Notes: generated from the sequence alone by a model not told the origin. 27,440 nt of DNA from Bacillota bacterium (GCA_023443315.1 JAEZVA010000052.1:1-27440), one strand, 5' to 3'; shown: positions 7,614-15,882, counted from the first letter of the stretch. Numbers and translations: made by a program.

Positions 7614-7632
7614 CGAATCAGTGTGCTATTTT

Positions 7633-8946
7633 TTAACTTACCGAGCTTTTTCTCGGTGTTTTTGGACGCTTTGCCGCAAGCATCAGACTAGATGCGCGCT
7701 TCTCGGGATTGCGAATATATTGTGGCGGCTCGTCACCCATGATGCAGCTTTTGGTTATTTTCACCGTCTCAATCGTTGCATCACTCGGCACATGGAACAT
7801 AACATCAGAAAGTGCCATTTCAATGATAGAGCGCAAGCCGCGTGCGCCGGTTTTAAGCTCAATGGTGCGTTGCGCAATTGCCCTGAGTGCCTCATCATCA
7901 AATTCAAGCTTCACGCCATCCATCTCAAACAGCTTGACATACTGCTTAATCAAGGCGTTTTTGGGTTCACGCAGGATGGTAATCAGCATGTCTTCATCAA
8001 GGTTTTCGAGTACCGATATAACGGGCAGACGACCCACAAGCTCGGGTATCAGACCGTATTTAACAAGGTCGTGCGGGGTTATCTGCTGCATCAACTTTTC
8101 TGCGGCAACCTCGCGTTTTTCTTTCAGCTGTGCACCAAAGCCAAGAGAGCTCACGCCTACGCGCTTTTCAATCAGTTTATCAATACCGTCAAATGCGCCG
8201 CCGCAGATAAACAGGATGTTTGCCGTATTGATCTGAATAAACTCCTGCTGCGGGTGCTTTCTTCCACCCTGGGGGGGAACATTGGAGAGCGTTCCCTCTA
8301 AGATCTTTAATAGTGCCTGCTGAACTCCTTCGCCGCTAACATCGCGGGTTATGGAGGTGTTCTCGCTCTTTCTTGTAATCTTATCGATTTCATCGATATA
8401 AATAATACCGCGCTCGGCTTTTTCCATATCGTAGTCCGCTGCCTGAATGAGCCGCAGCAGAATATTCTCAACGTCCTCGCCCACATAACCCGCTTCGGTC
8501 AATGTAGTGGCATCGGCAATGGCAAACGGAACGTCCAGAATCTTAGCGAGTGTCTGAGCCAGCATTGTTTTTCCTACGCCGGTAGGACCAAGTAACAACA
8601 CATTGCTTTTTTGTAGCTCAACATCATTGGTTCCGTGGTAAAAGATGCGTTTGTAATGGTTATATACCGCGACCGCAAGTGTAATCTTCGCTTTGTCTTG
8701 ACCGATAACGTATTCATCCAGAAAACGCTTCATCTCTTCTGGGGTAGGAACCGTAACGTTGTTATCACTCTTCTGTTTTGTCGTACGCGAGCCCGAAAGC
8801 GGCGAGCTGTCGGTAAGGATGCTCTGACAAAGCTCGACACACTCGTTGCATATATATACACCGGAACCGGCAATAATCCGATCCACCTCATTTTGCTGTT
8901 TCCCGCAGAATGAACATCTTATGGATTTGCTTTCATCCTTGCCCAT
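7633..8946 (-). CDS. clpX: ATP-dependent Clp protease ATP-binding subunit ClpX
   Basis: This AAA+ unfoldase feeds substrates to ClpP. At 437 aa it has normal length. It has an N-terminal zinc-binding dimerisation domain with Cys11, Cys14, Cys33 and Cys36, Walker A GPTGVGKT (120-127), the pore loop GYVGED, Walker B IIYIDEIDKI, and the C-terminal sensor-2 region GARGLRS. The ClpP-docking tripeptide appears as LGF (in SSLGFGAQ) rather than IGF, a conservative change. GATGAGGGTA precedes the ATG. It follows clpP by 144 bp and is closed by the terminator at 7572-7613. Confidence 0.97.
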   Translation of the reverse strand: MGKDESKSIRCSFCGKQQNEVDRIIAGSGVYICNECVELCQSILTDSSPLSGSRTTKQKSDNNVTVPTPEEMKRFLDEYVIGQDKAKITLAVAVYNHYKRIFYHGTNDVELQKSNVLLLGPTGVGKTMLAQTLAKILDVPFAIADATTLTEAGYVGEDVENILLRLIQAADYDMEKAERGIIYIDEIDKITRKSENTSITRDVSGEGVQQALLKILEGTLSNVPPQGGRKHPQQEFIQINTANILFICGGAFDGIDKLIEKRVGVSSLGFGAQLKEKREVAAEKLMQQITPHDLVKYGLIPELVGRLPVISVLENLDEDMLITILREPKNALIKQYVKLFEMDGVKLEFDDEALRAIAQRTIELKTGARGLRSIIEMALSDVMFHVPSDATIETVKITKSCIMGDEPPQYIRNPEKRASSLMLAAKRPKTPRKSSVS

Positions 8947-9041
8947 AATCTACCCTCATCTCATTCCGCCGCTTATGCATACATTAGTCTGTACTTATGC
9001 AGCAACGCAGCTATCATACGTCTAAAAACAGACGCGATTGT

Positions 9042-9080
9042 AATGCAAAAGCAAAGCCTGTTCGACTTTGCTTTTGCATT
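9042..9080. repeat. perfect 15-bp stem-loop between clpP and clpX
   Basis: The arms AATGCAAAAGCAAAG (9042-9056) and CTTTGCTTTTGCATT (9066-9080) are perfectly complementary around a 9-nt loop. On the minus strand the hairpin starts about 10 nt after the clpP stop. No T run follows it, though the 3' arm itself is T-rich. It could be a weak terminator, an attenuator or an mRNA-stabilising element that sets the clpP:clpX ratio. Confidence 0.7.
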
Positions 9081-9090
9081 TATTGTTTTA

Positions 9091-9672
9091 CTATCTAGAG
9101 GTAATGACCTTATCGACCAAACCGTACTTCATCGCTTCTTCGGCAGTCATAAAGTTGTCACGTTCGGTGTCCTGCACAACCACATCAAGAGGTTGGCCGG
9201 TCTGCTCGCTGAGCAGTTTATTCAGCTTTGCCTTAATGGCAATCAGGCGGTCCGCGTGAATCTTAATATCGGTGACCTGCCCGCGGAAGCCGCTGGAGGG
9301 CTGGTGAATCATAATTTCGCTGTTCGGCAAGGCAAAACGCTTGCCCTTAGCTCCTGACGAAAGCAAGAACGCACCCATTGATGCCGCCATGCCGACACAG
9401 ATTGTGGATACATCGCACTTGATGTACTGCATCGTATCATAAATTGCCATGCCCGACGTAACGGAACCGCCCGGGCTATTGATATACAGATGAATGTCTT
9501 TATCGGGATCCTGTCCTTCTAGGTAAAGCAGCTGGGCAACCACAAGGCTTGCCGTTACGTCGTTCACCTCTTCGGACAGCATTACTATACGGTCATTGAG
9601 TAACCGAGAGAAGATATCGTAGGAACGTTCTCCTCGATTGGTTTGTTCTATTACCATTGGCACTAAGCTCAT
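9091..9672 (-). CDS. clpP: ATP-dependent Clp protease proteolytic subunit ClpP
   Basis: This tetradecameric serine protease is partnered by ClpX. At 193 aa it has normal length and no long propeptide. The catalytic triad is visible as Ser98 (in GMAASMGAF), His123 (MIHQPSSG) and Asp172 (RDNFMTAEEA). The oxyanion-loop glycines are in NSPGGSVTSGMAIYD (65-79). AGGCAGGAGAAAACGAT precedes the ATG. It lies 85 bp downstream of tig across a strong GC-rich hairpin (9697-9725) and upstream of clpX, the usual order tig-clpP-clpX. Confidence 0.98.
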   Translation of the reverse strand: MSLVPMVIEQTNRGERSYDIFSRLLNDRIVMLSEEVNDVTASLVVAQLLYLEGQDPDKDIHLYINSPGGSVTSGMAIYDTMQYIKCDVSTICVGMAASMGAFLLSSGAKGKRFALPNSEIMIHQPSSGFRGQVTDIKIHADRLIAIKAKLNKLLSEQTGQPLDVVVQDTERDNFMTAEEAMKYGLVDKVITSR

Positions 9673-9696
9673 ATCGTTTTCTCCTGCCTTTCGAAT

Positions 9697-9725
9697 GCGC
9701 TGCCACCTATCACGGCGGTCAGCGC
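9697..9725. repeat. GC-rich stem-loop between tig and clpP
   Basis: GCGCTG (9697-9702) pairs with CAGCGC (9720-9725). The stem continues, after a bulged base, through CCACC/GGCGG with one G-U pair in the minus-strand RNA, around loop TATCAC. No T run follows, so it is unlikely to be a simple terminator. It lies just upstream of the clpP ribosome binding site, in the position of an RNA-processing or expression-balancing element. Confidence 0.55.
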
Positions 9726-9757
9726 TTTATTTATGCTAATCGTATGTTGTAAATTAC

Positions 9758-11194
9758 TTATTCTTCGGTTTTTGTCTTAGGCGAAGCCTTTTTTCTTGTC
9801 GCAGGCTTTTTGGGCGCGGGTGCCTCTTCTGCGGCAATTTCGGCATCATCAGGTGTCTTTTTCACAGCAGCCTTCTTGGGTTTTGCAGCCTTCTTGGGCT
9901 GTTCCTCGGTAGACTTTTCAGAAATTTCAGCACTGCTGCGCACAAGGTCAATCGCCTTGTTTACGATAATATCCTTAGAGAGCTCTTCAGCAGCAACAAA
10001 GCCCTTAACCTGCTCTGCTTCCAGCTTATAGGCATCTGCAATCTTCTTGTATTCCGCGTCAAGCTCCTCTTGAGTGGCGGTAAGTGACTCGAGCGTTGCA
10101 ATTTTCTCGAGTGCAAGGCGAATCTTCACCTGACGCGCGGCCTGCTCCTCAAAGGTTTTGCGGAAAGATTCCATCGTGCCGTTTGTATACCGCAGATAGG
10201 TGTCAAGGTCAAGCCCCTGAGACTTTAAGCGGTACTCAAAGTCCTGCACCATCTCATCAACACGCTTTTGGTACATCACCTCGGGGATGTCGCCTTCCAT
10301 CGCGTCAATAATCTGGTCAATCAGTGCATTTTCTACGTTCTCGGTTGCATGGTGCTCTTTATGCTCAAGGATATTCTTTTTAATATCCTCTTTAAACTCG
10401 GCAAGCGTATCAAACTCGCTGACATCCTTGGCGAACTCGTCGTCAAGTGCGGGCAGCTCGGTGCTGCTTATTTCGTTCAGCTTAACCTTAAACAACGCAG
10501 GCTTACCCTTAAGCTCCTCGGCATGGTACTCCTCGGGGAAGGAAACATTCACGTCGAACTCTTCGCCAATGCTGTGACCGACAATCTGCTCCTCAAAACC
10601 GGGGATAAACTGTCCCGAACCGAGCACCAGTGTGTAGCCCTCTCCCTTTCCGCCCTCAAACGGAACACCGTCAACAAAGCCCTCAAAGTCGATAACCGTG
10701 CTGTCGCCCTGAGCAGCGGCGCGGTCGTCAATATTGATTATGCGGGCACCGCGCTCCTGATGGCGCTTAAGCTCCGCATCAATCTCCTCGTCTGAAACGG
10801 TGGGGGTCTCTTTTTCGGCTTTAAGTCCCTTATATGCCTTTACAGTCACATCGGGTTTAACAAAAACCTTAGCGAGAAAGGTAAAGCCGTTGGCGTCAAG
10901 GGTCGTTACTTCGATCTCGGCGCGATCCACGGGCTCAATACCCGCTTCTTTTACGGCAACTTCGTAAGCGGATGGATACAGCTCGTTTACCGCATCCTCC
11001 CAAAACACCTGCTCACCGTACATCTTTTCAATCATTTTTCTGGGAGCCTTGCCTTTGCGGAAGCCTGGAACCTGTATTTTAGGAGCATTCTTTCTAAATG
11101 CACGGGTAACGGCTTCGGAAAACTCCTCGCCCCCCACTGCAATTTCAAGCTCGTATTTGTTTTTTTCAATTTCCTTGGATGATTTTAACTGCAT
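9758..11194 (-). CDS. tig: trigger factor, ribosome-associated chaperone and prolyl isomerase
   Basis: This protein binds the ribosome exit tunnel and assists nascent chains. The start is set at MQLKSSKEIE (11194), preceded by GAAAGGA at a 9-nt spacing. The longer frame to 11296 lacks family similarity and would begin on the promoter. The protein is 478 aa. It has an N-terminal ribosome-binding domain with the signature GFRKGKAPR (about residues 40-50), then an FKBP-type PPIase domain (GDSTVIDFEGFVDGVPFEGG through IPGFEEQIVG). The helical chaperone arms follow to about residue 427. The last ~51 residues form an unusual low-complexity tail of mainly Lys, Ala, Pro and Glu (13 Lys, 11 Ala, 7 Pro). 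Normal trigger factors are about 430 aa, so this tail is extra. It heads the tig-clpP-clpX set. Confidence 0.96.
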   Translation of the reverse strand: MQLKSSKEIEKNKYELEIAVGGEEFSEAVTRAFRKNAPKIQVPGFRKGKAPRKMIEKMYGEQVFWEDAVNELYPSAYEVAVKEAGIEPVDRAEIEVTTLDANGFTFLAKVFVKPDVTVKAYKGLKAEKETPTVSDEEIDAELKRHQERGARIINIDDRAAAQGDSTVIDFEGFVDGVPFEGGKGEGYTLVLGSGQFIPGFEEQIVGHSIGEEFDVNVSFPEEYHAEELKGKPALFKVKLNEISSTELPALDDEFAKDVSEFDTLAEFKEDIKKNILEHKEHHATENVENALIDQIIDAMEGDIPEVMYQKRVDEMVQDFEYRLKSQGLDLDTYLRYTNGTMESFRKTFEEQAARQVKIRLALEKIATLESLTATQEELDAEYKKIADAYKLEAEQVKGFVAAEELSKDIIVNKAIDLVRSSAEISEKSTEEQPKKAAKPKKAAVKKTPDDAEIAAEEAPAPKKPATRKKASPKTKTEE

Positions 11195-11295
11195 GTTGTA
11201 CAATCCTTTCGTCGCCGCATAATCTTTGGTGGAAAACGCTCCACTGCGCGGAAGAGACGCCCACGGCATAAACCTTAGGGCAATCAATCCTTTCA

Positions 11296-11304
11296 ATTAT
11301 ATCA
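11296..11304 (-). promoter_or_regulatory. extended -10 promoter of tig
   Basis: On the minus strand TGA precedes a consensus TATAAT (11296-11301), giving an extended -10 motif (11296-11304). The -35 at 17-bp spacing (TAGATT, 11319-11324) is weak, as is common with extended -10 promoters. The start near 11289 gives a leader of about 95 nt. Confidence 0.6.
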
Positions 11305-11356
11305 CAATCATTTTTCTAAATCTACTGGTTTGCTTGTTTTTTACTTTCCGCATAAA

Positions 11357-12043
11357 TTATCGTATGCGAAGTGGCTTGAATTTCAAATAATCGGCAGAGG
11401 TCATAACATATTCTATGCCGTCCACCCTGCCTTGCACCGCGTAATTGCAACCGTTACCGTGGACATGACCGTAATAACAGGTCTTAACAGGGTACTGGTG
11501 CAGTACATCGAGTATTTCATTGCAGCGTTCCTTGGCAAATAGCGGAGGATAATGCAAAAAGCATAACAGTTCAAGCCCTGTTTTGGCACCCTGCTCCAAT
11601 GAGGCTTTCAATCTACCTGCTTCGCGTAGGATTACCTTCTGGTCGGTCGCCTCACTGCCGTCAAATATCCAGCCGCGGGTACCACAGATACTTACTCCCT
11701 CGGCGCATATGGTGTTATTGTGAAGAATACGGATGCTGTTTATGCCGTTTTGGGCAAAAAAAGTTTCCATTTTCGTTCGCGTTGTCCAAAAATAATCGTG
11801 GTTGCCTTTTAAAATAATCTTTTTGCCCGGCAACGACTCAATAAACATAAAATCAGCAAGGGCACCGGGGAGATCCTGCGCCCATGAGATATCGCCACCA
11901 ATGACAACACTATCTTGGTCGCAAACCGTATCCATCCATCCCCTTCGGATGCGGTCAACGTAGCCATCCCATCCGGGGAAAACATCCATGGGTTTATTGG
12001 CACCAAGTGAAAGATGCAGGTCAGATATTACGTATAGCGCCAC
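11357..12043 (-). CDS. calcineurin-like metallophosphoesterase
   Basis: This 228-aa two-metal phosphoesterase has all the family motifs in order: SDLHL (near residue 8), GGDISW, GNHDYFW, HYPP, and GHVHGNG near the C terminus. It starts at a GTG codon (12043), seven bases after a strong AAGGAGG (12050-12056); MALYVISDLHLS is the typical N terminus. No signal peptide or membrane segment is seen, so it should be cytosolic. The substrate (cyclic nucleotide, nucleotide or phosphoprotein) cannot be told from motifs alone. It is divergent from the DUF1540 gene with 72 bp between the two starts. It lies upstream of tig on the same strand, but tig has its own promoter. Confidence 0.88.
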   Translation of the reverse strand: MALYVISDLHLSLGANKPMDVFPGWDGYVDRIRRGWMDTVCDQDSVVIGGDISWAQDLPGALADFMFIESLPGKKIILKGNHDYFWTTRTKMETFFAQNGINSIRILHNNTICAEGVSICGTRGWIFDGSEATDQKVILREAGRLKASLEQGAKTGLELLCFLHYPPLFAKERCNEILDVLHQYPVKTCYYGHVHGNGCNYAVQGRVDGIEYVMTSADYLKFKPLRIR

Positions 12044-12115
12044 AAAGCACCTCCTTTAATCAAAGTATATTCAATTACGCAGCATCAATACTAGATAAAG
12101 AAGGAGGTGATATTG

Positions 12116-12304
12116 ATGAAGGATGAAAGAACGAAGCCGGATGATCAGTCTGCGCACGAGCACCTCGATGGGATCATCTGCGACGTTAACAACTGTATAT
12201 ACAACCAGCAAAATCAATACTGCACGGCTACGCATATCAAGGTTGGCCCCAACTTTGCGGCGACCAAAAACGATACTGCTTGCGTAACGTTTGAACATCG
12301 GTAG
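12116..12304 (+). CDS. DUF1540 domain-containing small cysteine protein
   Basis: This 62-aa protein matches the DUF1540 pattern: a Cys-x4-Cys-x8-Cys core followed by a distal Cys in an ACVTF motif (Cys22, Cys27, Cys36, Cys56). The spacing suggests a small metal-binding fold, probably zinc. The start is the ATG at 12116, with a perfect AAGGAGG at 12101-12107 and 8-nt spacing; upstream in-frame GTG and TTG codons overlap or crowd the site. It is one of only two plus-strand genes in the window and is followed by a stem-loop at 12318-12354. The function of DUF1540 proteins is not established, and this one has no informative partner beyond the divergent phosphoesterase. Confidence 0.85.
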   Translation: MKDERTKPDDQSAHEHLDGIICDVNNCIYNQQNQYCTATHIKVGPNFAATKNDTACVTFEHR

Positions 12305-12317
12305 CCTAAGTGAACAC

Positions 12318-12354
12318 CAGTTGCGCGAATGCGTGTCAGGTATCCGCGCAACTG
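12318..12354. terminator. 10-bp stem-loop between the DUF1540 gene and thrC
   Basis: CAGTTGCGCG (12318-12327) pairs perfectly with CGCGCAACTG (12345-12354) around a 17-nt loop. It lies between the convergent DUF1540 and thrC stops. The plus strand continues ACTTTAATTC, a weak T tract, and the minus strand has none. It most likely ends plus-strand transcription and perhaps impedes thrC read-through. Confidence 0.6.
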
Positions 12355-12366
12355 ACTTTAATTCTA

Positions 12367-13866
12367 TTACGCGTTAATGCCAAGATAGTTGTACACAGCA
12401 TCCCGCATTGAGTTGCTGTCGCAGCACATGTCAAAACGAGCCTCGCGTTGTTCAAGCCCTTTGAGCGATGCAGGGACTTGAGTGCCCGTCTTTTGAGAAA
12501 GCTTTTGCGCAAGGGCAAACTCCGATGCATCTTCCTTCATACCCGATACCGCTTCATACACGCTGGAGGGGAATTTGTAAGCATTTGCGGTAGAGGCAAT
12601 TACCGTAACTGTTTCGTCTTTGGTTTTGGCTACATAGTCTTGGTATACCTTATACGCAACCGCGGTGTGGGTATCAGCAACGTAAGTATAACAATCAAAC
12701 AGACTGCGGATGGTTTGCTTGGTGTTTTCATCATCGCAGTAACCGCCGACAAACAGTTCTTTCAACTTATTTAGTACCTCCGGCTTCACCTCATATCGCC
12801 CCGACTCGCTAAGCGCTGTCATGCAATCGGTCATGTATGTGTCGTCATCCTCAGACAGATGATACAGCAGGCGCTCAAGATTACTGGAAATGAGGATATC
12901 CATTGACGGAGAGATGGTGGTGTAGAACGGACGGTTGGTATCATAAACGCCGGTAGCGATAAAATCGGTAAGTATCTTGTTTGAATTGGATGCACAGATA
13001 AACCGCCTGATGGGCAGCCCCATTCGCTTGGCGTAATAAGAAGCTAGGATGTTACCGAAATTGCCCGTGGGAACCACAACATTGATAGGGTCACCAAAAC
13101 GGATGCATTCATCCTTAACCAAATCGCAGTATGCGCTGATGTAATACACAATCTGCGGCAGAAGCCTGCCCCAGTTGATGGAGTTCGCACTAGAAAATAC
13201 AAGCCCGTTTTCCGAAAGCTTCGCCACTGTTTCTTTGTCGGTGAATATCCGTTTCACCTCGCGCTGACAATCGTCAAAATTGCCCTTTACGGCACATACA
13301 AAGACGTTGTCACCTTCCTGCGTTGTCATCTGCAGGCGTTGCATCTCACTGACACCGTCCTGCGGATAAAACACCATAATGCGGGTACCCGCAACATCCT
13401 TAAAGCCCTCAAGCGCAGCCTTGCCGGTATCGCCCGAAGTCGCAACAAGGATTACGACCTCTTTGCCGGAGATTGTTTTCTTTGCGCTTACGGTCAATAG
13501 ATACGGCAAGATTTGAAGGGCCATATCCTTAAACGCGCAGGTGGGACCATGCCATAGCTCGAGCATATAGGTGCTCTCACCTAGTCTGGAAAGCGGAGCG
13601 GGGATGTCATCATCAAATTTCCCTCCGCCGTATGCGCCGTTTGCACAAAGCTTAATCTCATCCAGCGAAAAGTCGGTCAGATACTTCATCAATATACTTT
13701 CCGCACGCTCAATATAGCTCATGTCGCACAGTGCTTTCAAGTCATTTTCCGTTAATGTAGGGATATGCTCTGGTACAAACAGACCGCCGTCCTCCGAGAT
13801 ACCTTGCGCGATAGCTTGCGCGGAAGAAACGCGTAGTGCGGAGTTTCGAGTGCTTTTGTATTCCAT
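12367..13866 (-). CDS. thrC: threonine synthase
   Basis: This cytosolic PLP enzyme converts O-phospho-L-homoserine to threonine. It is 499 aa when started at the ATG MEYKSTRNS (13866). GGAAAGG lies upstream; the alternative TTG at 13878 abuts it and is less likely. The N-terminal STRNS segment and the EDGGLFVPEHIP motif are typical of the long threonine synthase class. The PLP lysine is in AFKDMA (Lys113), and the phosphate-binding VATSGDTGKAA loop and GNFGN motif are present. It is 50 bp downstream of the M19 dipeptidase and is probably the last gene of the lepB run. No homoserine kinase or dehydrogenase is nearby. Confidence 0.96.
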   Translation of the reverse strand: MEYKSTRNSALRVSSAQAIAQGISEDGGLFVPEHIPTLTENDLKALCDMSYIERAESILMKYLTDFSLDEIKLCANGAYGGGKFDDDIPAPLSRLGESTYMLELWHGPTCAFKDMALQILPYLLTVSAKKTISGKEVVILVATSGDTGKAALEGFKDVAGTRIMVFYPQDGVSEMQRLQMTTQEGDNVFVCAVKGNFDDCQREVKRIFTDKETVAKLSENGLVFSSANSINWGRLLPQIVYYISAYCDLVKDECIRFGDPINVVVPTGNFGNILASYYAKRMGLPIRRFICASNSNKILTDFIATGVYDTNRPFYTTISPSMDILISSNLERLLYHLSEDDDTYMTDCMTALSESGRYEVKPEVLNKLKELFVGGYCDDENTKQTIRSLFDCYTYVADTHTAVAYKVYQDYVAKTKDETVTVIASTANAYKFPSSVYEAVSGMKEDASEFALAQKLSQKTGTQVPASLKGLEQREARFDMCCDSNSMRDAVYNYLGINA

Positions 13867-13916
13867 CAAACAGTTCAACCTTTCCTTATGCGGGTTATTT
13901 CTGAGTGATTATTCGT

Positions 13917-14843
13917 TTAATCAAAATTCTTAACGGCAAATTCATATGCGTTTTTAAAAAGAATCTTTTCCGCTAATTCCTCTTTATAGCCGTGTCTTAA
14001 CAGTTCTTCGCGCAAGGCTCCAACCATGGAGATGTCCTTAAGCTTAGCGGGGGTTTCTGCTCCGTCAAAGTCCGACCCGATGCAGATGCTGTTTTCGCCA
14101 CCCAAAGACAAAAAGTGATCGATATGACGAAGAATTTCGACAAACCCGGCATTCTTTGAGTTGTTCAAAAATTGCTTATAGAAATTGATGCCCACAATAC
14201 CGCCAGTGTGCACAATCGCCTCAAACTGCTCATCGGTCAGATTGCGCGGGTGCTTGCAGATTCTGCGCGAATTGGAATGGGTCGCAATAATCGGTTTGCT
14301 GGTGAGATTTAGGATGTCATAAAATCCTTTATCAGAAATATGTGACACGTCTATGGTGATGTTGGCACGGTTAAGCTCCACTACGGCACTGCGCCCAATC
14401 ATAGAGAGCGTATGATTTCCGCCGACACCGCTACCAAGCTCGTTTTTTCCGTTCCACGTAAACGAAAATATCTTTACCCCGTCTTTTTTCAGTTCGTTGA
14501 TACGCGTAAGGTCTCCTGCAATTACAGCGCCGTTTTCTACCGTTAGAATAGCGGCGCATTTGTCCTCGGCGACAGCCTGCTCCATATCCACTCTGGTTTT
14601 ACAAAACACCATACGGTCGCTGTTAAGTAATGCCTGCTCTTTTAATAGATCAAGCTGCTTTTTATAGTTCTGGTACGCGGCGTCCCCTTTTATCGAGTCG
14701 TGGGTCCAAACCGCAAAGCATTGACACCAGGATTTTAACCCCTCTCCCTTTTGCAAGGTGACAGCGGTTTCGCCATCTGACAGAGGGCTACTGTTTTTTA
14801 GCATCTCCGACAAGGTATCGCAGTGCAGATCAAAGTAGTTCAT
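13917..14843 (-). CDS. membrane-dipeptidase family (peptidase M19) protein
   Basis: This 308-aa zinc dipeptidase is of the renal dipeptidase family. The amidohydrolase-type barrel starts with FDLHCDTL (metal ligands His/Asp). It continues with the bridging acidic residue in LTVENGAVI, then HISDKGFYDI and ATHSNSRRI (metal histidines), and GSDFDGAE near the C terminus. It lacks a signal peptide or membrane segment, so it is likely a cytosolic enzyme acting on L,D- or D-containing dipeptides. GGGAGTGACCT precedes the ATG. It lies between yraN (62 bp) and thrC (50 bp). The precise substrate is not inferable. Confidence 0.92.
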   Translation of the reverse strand: MNYFDLHCDTLSEMLKNSSPLSDGETAVTLQKGEGLKSWCQCFAVWTHDSIKGDAAYQNYKKQLDLLKEQALLNSDRMVFCKTRVDMEQAVAEDKCAAILTVENGAVIAGDLTRINELKKDGVKIFSFTWNGKNELGSGVGGNHTLSMIGRSAVVELNRANITIDVSHISDKGFYDILNLTSKPIIATHSNSRRICKHPRNLTDEQFEAIVHTGGIVGINFYKQFLNNSKNAGFVEILRHIDHFLSLGGENSICIGSDFDGAETPAKLKDISMVGALREELLRHGYKEELAEKILFKNAYEFAVKNFD

Positions 14844-14905
14844 AGGTCACTCCCATCGTCCGCCGAGCGTCGGCAGCCATATAATACGGAAACTCCGAAG
14901 GGGCT

Positions 14906-15271
14906 TTAATATACCGCATCAAATGCCCCGACAATATGATTATAGGATAGTACCTGTGGGCAGTCTTTGTCAATAACAACAAGCTCTATTACGTCAAACC
15001 GAGGCTGAAGGTCGCTGGGATTTTGCTCAAGGTAACACAGCGCGGTCGCCGTTATCTTTTTCATCTTAGCAGACGTAACCGCTTCCATGGGAGAATAATA
15101 CGCCTTTGGTGACCTCGCCTTGACTTCCACAAATACAAGCACGTCGTCCCGTGTGGCGATAATATCAATCTCTCCATAACGGGAGTGATAGTTCGTAGCT
15201 ACTATTTGATACCCATCCTTAGCAAGGCAGGATGCCGCATACCGTTCTGCAAGTGCCCCGAGCCGGTTCAT
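14906..15271 (-). CDS. yraN: YraN-family (UPF0102) endonuclease-like protein
   Basis: This 121-aa protein has the Holliday-junction-resolvase-like restriction-endonuclease fold of the UPF0102 family. The motif YGEIDIIATRDDVLVFVEVKARS (about residues 31-53) carries the Glu-Asp...Glu-x-Lys residues expected of a metal-dependent nuclease core. Its ATG overlaps the rnhB stop by 4 bp (ATGA, 15268-15271), a conserved arrangement. Physiological function remains unclear. The name rests on family similarity. Confidence 0.93.
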   Translation of the reverse strand: MNRLGALAERYAASCLAKDGYQIVATNYHSRYGEIDIIATRDDVLVFVEVKARSPKAYYSPMEAVTSAKMKKITATALCYLEQNPSDLQPRFDVIELVVIDKDCPQVLSYNHIVGAFDAVY

Positions 15272-15882
15272 CGTGTGTTCTCCGCATAAAACTTCTTTAA
15301 AAAGCTTTTGCGGTGAATAGGCGACACCCCATGCTGTCTTAGCATATCGTAATGCAGCTGTGTGGGGTAGCCTTTATGTTGCGCAAAACAGTACTGTGGA
15401 TACCTTTCATTTAGCACACACAAGAAGCGGTCTCGCGCTACCTTGGCCAAAACCGAAGCGGCGGCAATGCAGGCGGACTTGCCGTCCCCTTTTACAATGC
15501 ACTCCCCTTCAATTTCAAAGCCCGGGCGACGGTTGCCGTCGATGAGTAGATACTCTGGTCGTACCTCAAGTCCTTTAACCGCTCTCTGCATGGCAAGAAA
15601 GGTTGCCTGCAGAATGTTGTACTCGTCAATCTCCGCCTCTGTGGCGTAGGCAATGCAATACGAAACAGCATGAGCCGTTATCTCGTCAAATAAAACCTCT
15701 CTTTTTTTTTCCGAGAGCTTTTTGGAATCGTTTAACCCTTCTATCACCGTATCAGGTGAAAGGATGACTGCAGCCGCAAAAACAGGTCCTGCAAGAGGAC
15801 CTCTGCCTGCCTCGTCTACACCGCACAGGGAAGTACAGCCCTTTTCATAATATATATTGTCAAAGGCAAACAGTTCATTCAT
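15268..15882 (-). CDS. rnhB: ribonuclease HII
   Basis: This enzyme removes ribonucleotides and RNA primers from RNA:DNA hybrids. At 204 aa it is normal. The N-terminal GVDEAGRGPLAGPV motif contains the catalytic Asp-Glu pair. LLIDGN provides the third acidic residue, and ASVLAKVARD, with its final Asp, completes the active site. GGGGAAACGAC precedes the ATG. It follows rbgA by 37 bp and overlaps yraN, the standard order rplS-lepB-rbgA-rnhB-yraN of many Firmicutes. Confidence 0.97.
   Translation of the reverse strand: MNELFAFDNIYYEKGCTSLCGVDEAGRGPLAGPVFAAAVILSPDTVIEGLNDSKKLSEKKREVLFDEITAHAVSYCIAYATEAEIDEYNILQATFLAMQRAVKGLEVRPEYLLIDGNRRPGFEIEGECIVKGDGKSACIAAASVLAKVARDRFLCVLNERYPQYCFAQHKGYPTQLHYDMLRQHGVSPIHRKSFLKKFYAENTR

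Noticed and set aside
7335..7632. CIRCE (HrcA) or CtsR operators for lon/clp genes
   Set aside because: I found neither the TTAGCACTC-N9-GAGTGCTAA dyad nor GGTCAAA-type heptad repeats in this gap or before tig, clpP or clpX.
7594..8301. 235-aa plus-strand open frame opposite clpX
   Set aside because: It runs antisense through clpX, which has all its catalytic motifs. The antisense translation has no recognisable domain and no ribosome binding site.
10268..10795. 175-aa plus-strand open frame opposite tig
   Set aside because: It is the shadow of the trigger factor gene in a codon-biased region, with no family features of its own.
11357..12043. Metallophosphoesterase as the missing histidinol-phosphate phosphatase
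   Set aside because: Known histidinol phosphatases belong to PHP, HAD or IMPase families. This is a calcineurin-type enzyme outside the his operon.
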